A stretch of 64,000 nucleotides of DNA from an uncultured Spirochaetales bacterium (GCA_949293595.1 CASFDW010000005.1:49988-113987), one strand, 5' to 3'; numbered from the stretch's first letter, positions 51,487 through 60,344 are shown. Program-made: numbers and translations. Notes: generated from the letters alone by a model not told the origin.

Positions 51487-52373
51487 AATTCTCTTCTCCT
51501 TCTTTCTATTTCTTCAACGATTCTTGTTCCCAGTTCAAAACTGTATCTGAGCGCAGAAGGGATTGCAAAATCGGGGAGCCTCATCGTGAACCTGTGCACC
51601 TCGTACGTGAAATCCCCTTCAAACGACTTCAATCCGGCAAACCCGTCTATTATTTCCTCCCAATCCGCAATTCCTTCATATGGAAGGATATGGTCGTGGT
51701 AGGTATGAACAAAATCGGATATGTGGGTATTTTTGAGATATGGCCCGATCAAAGACAAAACCTTGGATGTGTTCTGCTTCATTATCAGGCTGTGCTCCAC
51801 GTCCCAGCAGATTCCGATGTTTTTCCGATCAAGTGTATCGACAAGATCCACCAGCTCTTCAGGCGAACTGGTATAACGTCTTTCAGGACTTATGTTGAGC
51901 TCCCACAGGTTCTCGATCGCAAGTCCTGTGTTATGTTCTCCTGCGAAATCCGAAAGTCGTTTGAAATACTCGACGGACTTTTCCTTCGAAGATTTCAAAG
52001 GGCGTTCGGCGGCAAAATCGGTGGCGGCATGGATTGTCACCCAAGGGACACCGAGTATCTCGGAGCCTAGTATGCTTCTTTTCACCAATGTCTCCAGATA
52101 ATCATTATCCGGTGAATCCTGGCAGTAATTATAGAAATGGGCATGGGATTGGGAAAAAACCACGCCTCTTGATTCCGCAGTCTCCGCAAGGCCATGGACC
52201 CAGCTTTCCCACCCATCGGTCACGAACGGTTGCTTGAACACGGAGGCGTCATGGAAGTTCATATCCAAGACCTGATACCCCGCATCATTCAGGGCAACAA
52301 TGGTTTTGTTGAGATCCATCTTGGATCCGTCCGGCCTGTTGAAATACATACATGTGGATGTGGCTACACGCAT
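51483..52373 (-). CDS. Sugar phosphate isomerase/epimerase (AP endonuclease 2-like TIM barrel)
   Basis: 296 residues, Xylose isomerase-like TIM barrel. Segments: GYQVLDMNFHDASVF, VVFSQSHAHFYNYC, VPWVTIHAATDF, TGLAIENLWELN (metal Glu), IGICWDVEHSLIM (Asp/His), NTHISDFVHTYHDHILPYEGIADWEEI and a C-terminal Glu strand (GDFTYEVH). It probably epimerises or isomerises a sugar freed by the island. Together with the SIS protein it recalls the FrlB/FrlC pair of Amadori-compound operons. ATG 52373 lies one base after the HAD stop, with GGGGGAG upstream. Confidence 0.88.
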   Translation of the reverse strand: MRVATSTCMYFNRPDGSKMDLNKTIVALNDAGYQVLDMNFHDASVFKQPFVTDGWESWVHGLAETAESRGVVFSQSHAHFYNYCQDSPDNDYLETLVKRSILGSEILGVPWVTIHAATDFAAERPLKSSKEKSVEYFKRLSDFAGEHNTGLAIENLWELNISPERRYTSSPEELVDLVDTLDRKNIGICWDVEHSLIMKQNTSKVLSLIGPYLKNTHISDFVHTYHDHILPYEGIADWEEIIDGFAGLKSFEGDFTYEVHRFTMRLPDFAIPSALRYSFELGTRIVEEIERRRREL

Positions 52374-52374
52374 A

Positions 52375-53181
52375 TCACTCCCCCACAAATTTCATAATCG
52401 CTTCTTTCACGCCATCAAACACCTCATTGCTGCAAACATAATCCGCAGCAGCCTTGGCATCTGCAGTGGCGTTGCCGACAGCACAGCCTATTCCGGCTGC
52501 CTGCATCAGTTCAATATCATTCTGGTGGTCTCCGATGAACATGACGTTTTCCATCGGAATACCCAGCATCGAGGCAAGTTCCGTCACCGCACTCGCCTTG
52601 GTCGCCGTCCGGTTCACAAGTTCCACAGACCTGTCCTGATACCTTGTATAGATGTATTCATCCTCATGACCGGCACACATTTTTTCGAGTTCTGCAATCA
52701 CATCGTCATCGCTGTCACTCATTATGGACACCTTGTCAAGCTTCAGATGTGCGTACTCGTCCTCCGTGATCTTATGGCATATCCCGTCCCGTTTGAAGCG
52801 ATGAGGATATTTGCGTATGTAGGGGACATCCTCATCAAATACATATTCAATGCCGTCGACCGTATAGATTACGGCCAAATGATGTTCGTACGCCTTTTCC
52901 ATGATCGCCCTGGCAGGCAAGGCATCGATCTTTTTCTTCATTATCACATTGCCATCACAATCGGCGATCACTGCGCCGTTGGTGGCAACATACGGGATAT
53001 CGATCCCCATTTTCTTCACAAACCTGAGCGCATTTGTTTCGACACGCCCCGAGGCCAGGGTGAACATGACCCCCCTTTCACGCAGATAAGGAACGATGGA
53101 AGGAGCATCGGCAGGGAGTATCTCATCCCTGCCGATAAGGGTGCAATCGATATCGCTTACAACCAATCTGATATCAGACAT
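52375..53181 (-). CDS. Cof-type HAD-IIB phosphatase
   Basis: 268 residues. Motif I VSDIDCTLIGRD (Asp9, Asp11), FTLASGRVETNALRF (motif II), the C2 cap, Lys in NRTATKASAV (motif III) and FIGDHQNDIELMQAAGIGCAVGNA (motif IV). Family members dephosphorylate sugar phosphates and nucleotides broadly. Between the binding protein and the isomerase, it may release phosphate from a metabolic intermediate. Confidence 0.9.
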   Translation of the reverse strand: MSDIRLVVSDIDCTLIGRDEILPADAPSIVPYLRERGVMFTLASGRVETNALRFVKKMGIDIPYVATNGAVIADCDGNVIMKKKIDALPARAIMEKAYEHHLAVIYTVDGIEYVFDEDVPYIRKYPHRFKRDGICHKITEDEYAHLKLDKVSIMSDSDDDVIAELEKMCAGHEDEYIYTRYQDRSVELVNRTATKASAVTELASMLGIPMENVMFIGDHQNDIELMQAAGIGCAVGNATADAKAAADYVCSNEVFDGVKEAIMKFVGE

Positions 53182-53198
53182 ACATCCTGCCTTTCCGA

Positions 53199-54554
53199 CT
53201 AGTCATTCGCCCTATGGTATGCGGCAAGCTTGTCATTGCATTCCTTGACAATCGCATCATGGCATACATCCAGGGATTCCGTCCCGTTCGCAAATGCCAG
53301 GAGATGGTTCTGCAACACGCTGTCGATCTCCCAGTTGATGATGTCAAACGGTTCCTGGACATAAGGATGGGATGCATACAAGGAATCCACAGCAACCTTG
53401 TATTCGGGGTTGTTCGCAAAGTGCTCGTCAGCTCCTGGGAGGCTGTAGACATTGTTGTTGACAGGAATATATCCGGTAGCCTTATGGAATTCGAACTGTA
53501 CCTCGGGCGTGGCCATGAACTGTGCGAACTCCCATGCCGCCTGGACCTGCTCGGGATCGTTGGAAGGATCGAAAATGACAACGCAGCTTCCACCTACCGC
53601 GATTCCTCCCGTATCAGAAGCGTTGACTTTCGGAAGCGGAGCGCATCCCCAGTTGAAATTATCGCCAACAAGGGCCCTTATCTTTCCGATTCTTGCGGAG
53701 CTCATGATGACCATGGCATGAAGTTCAAGAGCGAACTCCTCGTTGATGTCATCCTCATACGGCTTGAATCCGCCAGTGGCGACAACCTTCTGCCATTCGT
53801 TGAGGAAGGCCCTGAGGGTTCCATCCTCGCCGAAGGTGACCTTTGTCATCGGGGCTTTTCTTCCACCCTCGTTGTCTCCAAAGAAATTGTATTCCCCCTG
53901 GCCGCCGATGAAGTTCGCCATCTGGTAGCGGCGGACAGCAACATTGAGCCCGTACCTCTCAACCTCACCCTTATCGTTTCTCACGGTGAGCTTCTCGATA
54001 TCCTCAGCCATCTCTGCAATTGTCGCAGGAGGATTGGCAATGCCGGCCTCGTCAAACATATCCTTGTTGTAATAGAGCAAAAGTGCGGAACAGTTGACAG
54101 GCATGCCGATCATCTTGTCCTGATAAGAGAAAGCACGCACCAGATTGGGCATGAGGTCCTCTTTCTTGACCAACGTGGACCCCTGTGCAAACAAATCATC
54201 GACAGGAACAAGGCTTTCATATCCGACAGCAGCAGGAATTCCAGCACCGACGATCATCGCGACATCAGGGAAGTTCTTCGTGTCTCCTGCCTGTGCAAGG
54301 GTCTTCAGCTTCTCACTGTTATCATTTCCCTGATAAACTGATTTGACCTGGATACCTTTCTCAGCTCCGATCGTGGCATTGAAATCCTCGGCTATCTTAT
54401 CAATGGCCGTGGCGTTCACACCGGTCATCGTATGCCAGAACTCGACAACGCGCACATCGGAAGAGGAATCAGAGGCCTTCTCCGACGACCCGCCGGCGGT
54501 GAGCATCGAAACAGCCAGCAGCAATACTAGGAAACTAGATACGATTTTTTTCAT
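53199..54554 (-). CDS. ABC transporter substrate-binding protein of the nucleoside island (family 1)
   Basis: 451 residues. The signal MKKIVSSFLVLLLAVSMLTA is followed by GGSSEKA. CUT1 features: VRVVEFWHTMTGVNATAIDKIAEDFN, QGNDNSEKLKTLAQAG, MPVNCSALLLYYNKDMFDEAGI and GGSCVVIFDPSNDPEQVQAAWEFAQFMATPEVQ. Family 1 proteins usually bind oligosaccharides, glycosides or glycerol phosphodiesters; the surrounding enzymes point to a nucleoside-like glycoside. ATG has AAGGAG upstream. Confidence 0.92.
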   Translation of the reverse strand: MKKIVSSFLVLLLAVSMLTAGGSSEKASDSSSDVRVVEFWHTMTGVNATAIDKIAEDFNATIGAEKGIQVKSVYQGNDNSEKLKTLAQAGDTKNFPDVAMIVGAGIPAAVGYESLVPVDDLFAQGSTLVKKEDLMPNLVRAFSYQDKMIGMPVNCSALLLYYNKDMFDEAGIANPPATIAEMAEDIEKLTVRNDKGEVERYGLNVAVRRYQMANFIGGQGEYNFFGDNEGGRKAPMTKVTFGEDGTLRAFLNEWQKVVATGGFKPYEDDINEEFALELHAMVIMSSARIGKIRALVGDNFNWGCAPLPKVNASDTGGIAVGGSCVVIFDPSNDPEQVQAAWEFAQFMATPEVQFEFHKATGYIPVNNNVYSLPGADEHFANNPEYKVAVDSLYASHPYVQEPFDIINWEIDSVLQNHLLAFANGTESLDVCHDAIVKECNDKLAAYHRAND

Positions 54555-54585
54555 CTTTTTATCTCCTTTCTATGAAGTTTGAATA

Positions 54586-55416
54586 CTAACCCTTGACGGA
54601 TCCGCCCATGATGCCGCCGACAATCCTTTTCTGGAAAATAAGGAAAATCAGAAGCGTCGGGAGCAGGACCAAAATGGATGCGGCCATGATCGGGCCATAG
54701 ACAATCCCATCCGGGAAGTTCAGGATGGTAACACCCACCTGCACAGTCCTCATGAGATTGTCGTTCGTAACCAGCATAGGCCACAGGTACGTGTTCCATG
54801 TTCCGATGAACGACGAGATGAACACCGTCGTCATCACCGGTGTTGAAAGAGGCAGCAGGATCTGCAAGAAGAAGCGCAGGTTGCTTGAACCGTCTATCGT
54901 TGCAGCCTCCTTCAACGAGATGCTGAATGTCAGGAAATACTGCCTCATGAGGAAAACATGTGTCGCAGAACAAAGGAAAATTATCATCATGCCCAAATAA
55001 GTGTTGATAAGACCCAGATTCGCGACAGTCTGGTAGTTGGTGACCAGCACCACATCCCCAGGAATCATTATCGTTCCCATGAACAGATAGAACAGGAATT
55101 TCTTTCCTCTGAAATTGTAGAATGCGAATGCATATCCGGCCATCGCACTGGTGATCACCCTGGCAAGGGAGGAGACCAACGCAATATATAACGAGTTGAG
55201 CATGAAGCGTCCCAACGTCGTCGTGGTTATGGCCAGCTTGTAATTGTCAAGAATCCACCTGCGCGGGATGAATTTCGGCGGCCTGCTCATTATCTGGCTA
55301 GGTTCCATGAATGAAATCAAAGCGGCATAAATGACGGGAATGATTATGATCAGACCGATGATAATCGCCATCGTCTGATAAAGAAAAGATTTGACTGTAT
55401 TGCGGGTGATTCTCAT
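54586..55416 (-). CDS. ABC permease of the nucleoside island (MalG/UgpE type)
   Basis: 276 residues, six helices, EAA loop ISLKEAATIDGSSNLRFFLQILLPLSTPVM, and a C-terminal LLIFLIFQKRIVGGIMGGSVKG. ATG 55416 lies two bases after the stop of the other permease; a TTG two codons upstream overlaps that stop. No ATPase gene is in this operon. Confidence 0.92.
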   Translation of the reverse strand: MRITRNTVKSFLYQTMAIIIGLIIIIPVIYAALISFMEPSQIMSRPPKFIPRRWILDNYKLAITTTTLGRFMLNSLYIALVSSLARVITSAMAGYAFAFYNFRGKKFLFYLFMGTIMIPGDVVLVTNYQTVANLGLINTYLGMMIIFLCSATHVFLMRQYFLTFSISLKEAATIDGSSNLRFFLQILLPLSTPVMTTVFISSFIGTWNTYLWPMLVTNDNLMRTVQVGVTILNFPDGIVYGPIMAASILVLLPTLLIFLIFQKRIVGGIMGGSVKG

Positions 55417-55418
55417 GC

Positions 55419-56306
55419 TCAATTGTAATAAACCCCCTTCTTCTCAAACTTGAAACTGATCAGCATCAGGACGAACGTCATAATGAATGCAATGATTGCA
55501 GCGGCATATGCATCGTTGTAATTAAGGTTGTTGACTGCCTGCTTGTACATGAAACTGATCATGGTCTCCACATTCGCTGTCGTGGACAGGCTTGCGCCAT
55601 TTGTGAAAATGAGGACGAGGCCGCTCATCATCATGGCCTTTGCCATCTGCGTGATTATCAGGAAGAACAAAGTCGGGCTCACAAGCGGGATTATGATGGA
55701 AATCGTCCGCCGCCATAGCGACGCACCGTCTATCGATGCCGATTCCAGCAAATTCGTATCGATTCCCCTGACCGCGGCCAAAAGGAAAAGGAAATTGTAT
55801 CCTATGTTCAACCATGTCGAAATGAAACTGATCGAAAGCATCGCGAACTTAGGATCGTTGAGCCAGTTGATCTTCACTCCCAGGATGTAATTCAAAGCAC
55901 CGATGGTCGGGTTGTAAGCGATTTTGAAGATCATCGCGGCAACGGACATCGACATGGCCATGCTGAGAGCAAAGAGAGTCTCATATATCCTGCTGGTTCT
56001 TGTAGGCTTGTTGGCGATTATTGCCAGAATCAGGGCGATAATGATCGATACAGGAGCGGAAAAGAACATGTATATGAACGTATTTTTCACAGCTCCGCGG
56101 AAATCGGAATTGGAAAGGATGTTCATATAGTTCTCAAAACCGATGAATTCACGCCATTCCCCCATCCTGTTCACCAAAAAGAAACTGGACGATACCGTTT
56201 TCGCAAACGGATAATAGGTGAACATTATGAAGAATATCAAGGCCGGTGCAAGATACAGATAAGGCTCTATCTTCTTACCGAAGCTTTGCTTTTTCACTTT
56301 AGGCAT
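55419..56306 (-). CDS. ABC permease of the nucleoside island (MalF/UgpA type)
   Basis: 295 residues, six helices, with EAA loop NLLESASIDGASLWRRTISIIIPLVSPTLFF and INWLNDPKFAMLSI. ATG 56306 has AAGGAGG and overlaps the ADP-ribosylglycohydrolase stop by eight bases, so import and hydrolysis are translationally coupled. Confidence 0.92.
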   Translation of the reverse strand: MPKVKKQSFGKKIEPYLYLAPALIFFIMFTYYPFAKTVSSSFFLVNRMGEWREFIGFENYMNILSNSDFRGAVKNTFIYMFFSAPVSIIIALILAIIANKPTRTSRIYETLFALSMAMSMSVAAMIFKIAYNPTIGALNYILGVKINWLNDPKFAMLSISFISTWLNIGYNFLFLLAAVRGIDTNLLESASIDGASLWRRTISIIIPLVSPTLFFLIITQMAKAMMMSGLVLIFTNGASLSTTANVETMISFMYKQAVNNLNYNDAYAAAIIAFIMTFVLMLISFKFEKKGVYYN

Positions 56307-57336
56307 CCTCACCTCCTTCAGGAGTCCATACGCTCCAGTTCTCCGCTATCTCGAAAATGCGGTCCGCATATACGTTGAAATCGATATTGTTCACACTTTC
56401 CACCGTTCTTATCCATTCGGGCGGCACGGTGGAGAGCCCGGAATAGGCTCCTGCTATCGCACCGGCCATGGCTGCGTTCGTATCGCAATCACCGCCGAGA
56501 TTCACAGCATATTCATTCACTTCGCGCACGCTGCCACGTCCCAGCGCGAACAGAGCAAGGGCAAGAGGAATCGAATCCTGCGCAAGATCCCCTCCACCGA
56601 AATAATCATACAATACACTGAGAGCGGCCTTCGGGTCCGATGCATTTTTCTTGACAATATCAAGAGCGAACAAAGTCTTCTTCCCCACATTGCCGGAAGC
56701 TATCTCATACCCGTACTTACGTCCGATCTCGCTTGCTTCCACAGCCTTCTCCAGTATCTGTCCGATCTCTTCACCCCTCAGCGCATAACAGACTGCGGCG
56801 GCGATCGCCGCTGCCGACGAAACGCATACGGTCGTGTTGTGCGTCGGAATGCAGGTCTGATAAACATCGCCGACCAATTCATCAAGCGATGTATCCTTAA
56901 GCCCGTGTATGAGCCCTATCGGGGAAATCCGCATGGCCGAACCATTGGTATTCCCATATCTCCCACTCTCATATATGGACGCACCGGCCTTGATGGCCTT
57001 CAGAGCCCTTTCGGTACTCGGCCCAAGCGGACTCCTATATTTGTCCTTCACTCGTTCCGCCCATTTCAGGATTTCCTCCACGACATCCATCGGGACAACC
57101 TTGCGGGATTTATAAAAAGCGTTGATGAGGGCCAGTGCCTGTTCCGTATCGTCGGTGTACTCCCCCGCCTTCAGTCCATCATGGAAGATATGACCGGGAG
57201 CGGGAGGATAGAACGTGTCGATCCAGCCCCAAGTGCTCCGGATCTGGTTCTGGGTCAAAAACGACGAAGGAACACCAAGCGCATCGCCAGTGGCCATACC
57301 GTAGAGCGAAGCCAATACCCTTTCTCTCTTTTCCAT
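56299..57336 (-). CDS. ADP-ribosylglycohydrolase family protein
   Basis: 345 residues, all-helical. Metal-site motifs: GMATGDALGVPSS, GEYTDDTEQALAL (TDDT), HNTTVCVSSAAAIAAAV and NLGGDCDTNAAMAGAIAGAYSG (GGDxDTNA). The family cleaves N- or O-glycosidic bonds of ADP-ribosyl groups, but many operon-linked members act on free nucleoside-like compounds. Placed between the phosphorylase and the permeases, a small-molecule glycohydrolase is more likely than DraG-type regulation; no nitrogenase genes are near. ATG 57336 has AAGGAGG; the long frame extension upstream lies in deoD and is false. Confidence 0.9.
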   Translation of the reverse strand: MEKRERVLASLYGMATGDALGVPSSFLTQNQIRSTWGWIDTFYPPAPGHIFHDGLKAGEYTDDTEQALALINAFYKSRKVVPMDVVEEILKWAERVKDKYRSPLGPSTERALKAIKAGASIYESGRYGNTNGSAMRISPIGLIHGLKDTSLDELVGDVYQTCIPTHNTTVCVSSAAAIAAAVCYALRGEEIGQILEKAVEASEIGRKYGYEIASGNVGKKTLFALDIVKKNASDPKAALSVLYDYFGGGDLAQDSIPLALALFALGRGSVREVNEYAVNLGGDCDTNAAMAGAIAGAYSGLSTVPPEWIRTVESVNNIDFNVYADRIFEIAENWSVWTPEGGEDA

Positions 57337-57350
57337 CTTTCCCTCCTTTT

Positions 57351-58049
57351 TCAAACAAGGCTCAACGCAGTCTTTATCATCGAGGAGAACGTGGTCTCCC
57401 TTTCCTTCGGACTGAGCTTGCGTCCGTCTATCAGCTGATCTGAAATAGTGACCATCGCCAACGCCCTTTTCCCCGTCTGCGCCGCGTTGGTATAAAGCGC
57501 CGCGGCCTCCATCTCCACCGCCAGCACCCCCATTCCGGCCCATTTGTCAAAATAATGATCGGGATAATGGAATGCCGCACCGGAAAAAACAGTTCCTGCG
57601 CGATAGCATATATTGTTTGCGTCCATATAATCCGCAGCCCGGCGCATGAGGGAGAAATCACCGGCAGGGGCAAAAGCCGCCCCAAGCGCCAATCTGTCAG
57701 CATAACCGGAATCGGAAGATGCGGCTGTCGCCAGGACTATCTCCCCGAGATCCAGGTCGGGCACTATCGCACCGGCAGAACCAACCCTTATGACGGACTC
57801 CACATCATAATAAGTATAAAGTTCGTATGAATAGATTCCCATGCTTCCAGCACCCATTCCGCTGGCCATGACCGAAACGGGTCTGGCATGATAGGTACCG
57901 GTGTAGCAGAACGCACAACGCACATCGTTCACAAGCCTTGCATCTTCCAAAAAATTCTCAGCTATGAAACGCGCCCGATTGGGATCCCCGGGCATCAGCA
58001 CAGTCCTGGCGATATCACCTTTTTCCGCACGGTTATGTATTGTTCCCAT
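57351..58049 (-). CDS. deoD: Purine nucleoside phosphorylase (DeoD type)
   Basis: 232 residues, hexameric-type. Motifs: LMPGDPNRARFIAENFL, VMASGMGAGSMGIYSYEL, VIRVGSAGAIV (phosphate site), VEMEAAALY (nucleoside-binding Glu) and MVTISDQL (catalytic Asp of the TxSD segment). It splits purine ribo- and deoxyribonucleosides with phosphate into base and (deoxy)ribose 1-phosphate. It overlaps the end of the nucleoside hydrolase gene by 17 bases and is 14 bases from the glycohydrolase. Confidence 0.94.
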   Translation of the reverse strand: MGTIHNRAEKGDIARTVLMPGDPNRARFIAENFLEDARLVNDVRCAFCYTGTYHARPVSVMASGMGAGSMGIYSYELYTYYDVESVIRVGSAGAIVPDLDLGEIVLATAASSDSGYADRLALGAAFAPAGDFSLMRRAADYMDANNICYRAGTVFSGAAFHYPDHYFDKWAGMGVLAVEMEAAALYTNAAQTGKRALAMVTISDQLIDGRKLSPKERETTFSSMIKTALSLV

Positions 58050-59025
58050 ATGGCCCCCTCAATGCATCGATGAATTTCCTCTGATAGGCGGCAGAATCGA
58101 TCGTGACAGCCGTTTCTATCTCAGGAATGTCTTTCCATGCAAAATGATCCCTGCGCTCCCAGATGGTCATGCCGGTTGTGAGGGCATTGTCGGAAGTGTC
58201 GATCTTGACTCTTATTTTTTCCGTTTTGATCATGGACGGATCGAGGAACGCACACATCAGAGTCGTGTCTATCGGGCCGTTGATGAACAGGCCGATATCA
58301 CTGATCGTATTGTTCCCGTCTATGTAATCGATTATTTCCAAAGCATACTTCGATGCAGGATTACCATTTTTCTCCAGCTCCTTCAAAGCCCACGGTTCGA
58401 TATTGACCAATTCGGGATTGAATGCGACATCCAGACCTATGGTCACAAGATCAACGCCGGAGCTGTATACGATATCCGCTGCTTCCGGGTCCACGAAGAT
58501 ATTCCATTCGCTCATCGGATTATCGCCGGTGGCATTGGTGAACGCATATTTGGAAAAACCATAGGAGCCGCCAAGATGATACAGCTTTCTTATCAACGGG
58601 ATGATCCCCGGATCGATAAGGAACGCCAGAGCGACATTGGTCAGAGGTGCGGAGCAGACCAAACTGACCTCTCCAGGATATTTTCTCACCAATTCTATTA
58701 TCGCAAGAGCGGCATGCTTGTCCTGCACACTGATGGCCGGATCCGGGAAAAAATGATTGCCAAGACCATCGGCACCATGGCAGTACGGATCTTTCGGATA
58801 CTTTCTCACAAGCGGATGGTCCGTCCCCTTATATACCGGAATATCCGTCCTTCCAATGTATTCCAAAACCCTCAAGGCATGATCGGCACTTTCAGAAGCC
58901 CTGAAATTACCGCTCTCGCAGGTGATTGCGAGAAGCTCTGCTTCGGGACTGCCTATGGCCATGAGAATGGAAACGGAGTCATCGGTTCCTGGATCGCAGT
59001 CATAAATCAACTTTTTCTTTTCCAT
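58033..59025 (-). CDS. Nucleoside hydrolase (inosine-uridine preferring family), copy 1
   Basis: 330 residues. Motif DCDPGTDDS (Asp9, Asp11, Asp15, Asp16), ITCESGNFRASESADHALRVLEYIGRTDIPVYKGTDHPL, HGADGLGNHFFPDP, VCSAPLTNVALAF and EWNIFVDPEAADIVY. It should release ribose from ribonucleosides. Compared with copy 2 it has an extra segment near residues 195-240. First metabolic gene after the regulator; GAGAGG precedes the ATG. Confidence 0.92.
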   Translation of the reverse strand: MEKKKLIYDCDPGTDDSVSILMAIGSPEAELLAITCESGNFRASESADHALRVLEYIGRTDIPVYKGTDHPLVRKYPKDPYCHGADGLGNHFFPDPAISVQDKHAALAIIELVRKYPGEVSLVCSAPLTNVALAFLIDPGIIPLIRKLYHLGGSYGFSKYAFTNATGDNPMSEWNIFVDPEAADIVYSSGVDLVTIGLDVAFNPELVNIEPWALKELEKNGNPASKYALEIIDYIDGNNTISDIGLFINGPIDTTLMCAFLDPSMIKTEKIRVKIDTSDNALTTGMTIWERRDHFAWKDIPEIETAVTIDSAAYQRKFIDALRGPYGNNT

Positions 59026-59028
59026 GTT

Positions 59029-60033
59029 TCACCTCTCAACGAAATCAACCACCGATTCACGTTCAATAATCCGGCATGGTAGCTTGATGATGTAATTAGA
59101 AATCTGCTCGCCACTGCTCATCCTGGAAAGCAAAGAAAATGATTTCTCTATTATTTCAGCCAGAGGCTGGCGTATCGTCGTCAAGGCCGGACTCAGCTTG
59201 TCTGCGATATATGTGTCATCGAATCCCGAAATGGAAATATCGTCAGGTACCGACAGCCCATGCTCATGAATCGATTTCATGGCTCCCAGCGCCATCATGT
59301 CGTTTTCGCATATGACAGCGGAAAAACCATAACCCAGACTGAAAAGCTTATCCATGCACTCATAACCGCTCTCGAAGGAAAAGTCCCCGAATCTGGTCAG
59401 CTCGGGATTGACGATGATGTTATGATTGAAAAGGGCCCGGGCATATCCCTTATGCCTCTCGTTATTGAACCGGGAATCCTTTGTTCCGGTGATATAAGCG
59501 ATACTTCGATGGCCTTTGCCGATGTAATATTCGGTCAAAGCAAACATCGCCTCCTCTCCATCGGCAATGACAGAAGCAGGAATTCCATCCTTATAAAGGA
59601 TATTATCAAGAAACACTATCTTCTTTTCGGGAGGCAAAAGCGAAATGATCGAATCCTGATCCCCGCTGGAAATCCCCATGTACAAAATCCAATCGATATC
59701 CGAGCAGGCGATCCTTTTTATGATATCATCCCTGCTCTCAACAGAATTATCTATCGAGTAAAGCACCATCTCCAGATTGTTCCTCAATGCATATCCGCTG
59801 GCCTCCTTTGCAACGACGCTGAAGAACATATGGTCTATCGACGGAACAACCAGGATGAAACGCTTCAAGGAGTTTTTCACGGAATTCTTCTTAGGGACGT
59901 AATTGCTTTTCCTCACTATGTCCAAAACCCTGTCCTTCGTGACAGCGCTGACCCTGGAGAAATCCCCGTTGATGATTCTTGATACCGTTGCAATCGAAAC
60001 ATTCGCTTCCTTGGCAATATCTCTGACCGTCAT
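59029..60033 (-). CDS. LacI-family regulator heading the nucleoside island
   Basis: 334 residues. HTH MTVRDIAKEANVSIATVSRIINGDFSRVSAVTKDRVLDIV with the canonical SIATVSRIIN recognition helix, hinge, then a ligand domain (RFILVVPSIDHMFFSVV ... ISISGFDDTYIADKLSPALTTIRQPL). It starts at ATG 60033 behind AAGGAG and ends three bases before the first nucleoside hydrolase. Likely a repressor of its own operon through the palindromes upstream; ligand probably a nucleoside, base or ribosyl compound. Confidence 0.92.
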   Translation of the reverse strand: MTVRDIAKEANVSIATVSRIINGDFSRVSAVTKDRVLDIVRKSNYVPKKNSVKNSLKRFILVVPSIDHMFFSVVAKEASGYALRNNLEMVLYSIDNSVESRDDIIKRIACSDIDWILYMGISSGDQDSIISLLPPEKKIVFLDNILYKDGIPASVIADGEEAMFALTEYYIGKGHRSIAYITGTKDSRFNNERHKGYARALFNHNIIVNPELTRFGDFSFESGYECMDKLFSLGYGFSAVICENDMMALGAMKSIHEHGLSVPDDISISGFDDTYIADKLSPALTTIRQPLAEIIEKSFSLLSRMSSGEQISNYIIKLPCRIIERESVVDFVER

Positions 60034-60051
60034 TCCAAGCTCCTTGATTTA

Positions 60052-60080
60052 ATACTATCATGATTTGTTTACATAAACAA
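60052..60080 (-). promoter_or_regulatory. Promoter and operator of the nucleoside-island operon
   Basis: Minus strand TTGTTT (60075-60080), 17-base spacer, TAGTAT (60052-60057). The -35 lies in the inverted repeat TTGTTTA-CA-TAAACAA (60065-60080), a good LacI-type operator. Confidence 0.55.
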
Positions 60081-60151
60081 CAAAAAATGCAGAAATAATA
60101 TATCAGAAGTAATCATTTGTTATATAAGTAATTATTCCATTGAAAAAATTA

Positions 60152-60200
60152 GTTAACAAAAGATTAACAAGAATTTAAGTTAACAAATTATTTTGTTAAC
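60152..60200. repeat. Repeated GTTAACAAA motifs
   Basis: GTTAACAAA occurs at 60152-60160 and 60179-60187, its reverse complement TTTGTTAAC at 60192-60200, and a variant ATTAACAAG near 60163. The last pair forms a 9-bp inverted repeat with a 4-base spacer. They lie 120-170 bases upstream of the LacI start and may be auxiliary operators or sites of another regulator. Confidence 0.5.
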
Positions 60201-60344
60201 CATACAACCCATTTGCTTATGGATCCACGCCGGAGGCATGTCCCACAATCCACGTCTGAAATATCAGAAAACATACCCACGAAGCAGATTCACATACCAT
60301 CAGATGGTTTGGGCCAGATACTGTCCGGAGATGGAGATGCCAGG
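60201..60344. other. Intergenic stretch with nothing recognised
   Basis: Between the repeats and the mgtE terminator I see no open frame, repeat or clear promoter. Confidence 0.4.

Noticed and set aside
56299..57336. DraG-type regulation of nitrogenase by the ADP-ribosylglycohydrolase
   Set aside because: No DraT or nif genes are nearby; the operon context is nucleoside metabolism.
60152..60200. CRISPR-like or transposon terminal repeats
   Set aside because: The GTTAACAAA units are nine bases, irregularly spaced and confined to a promoter region; operator sites fit better.
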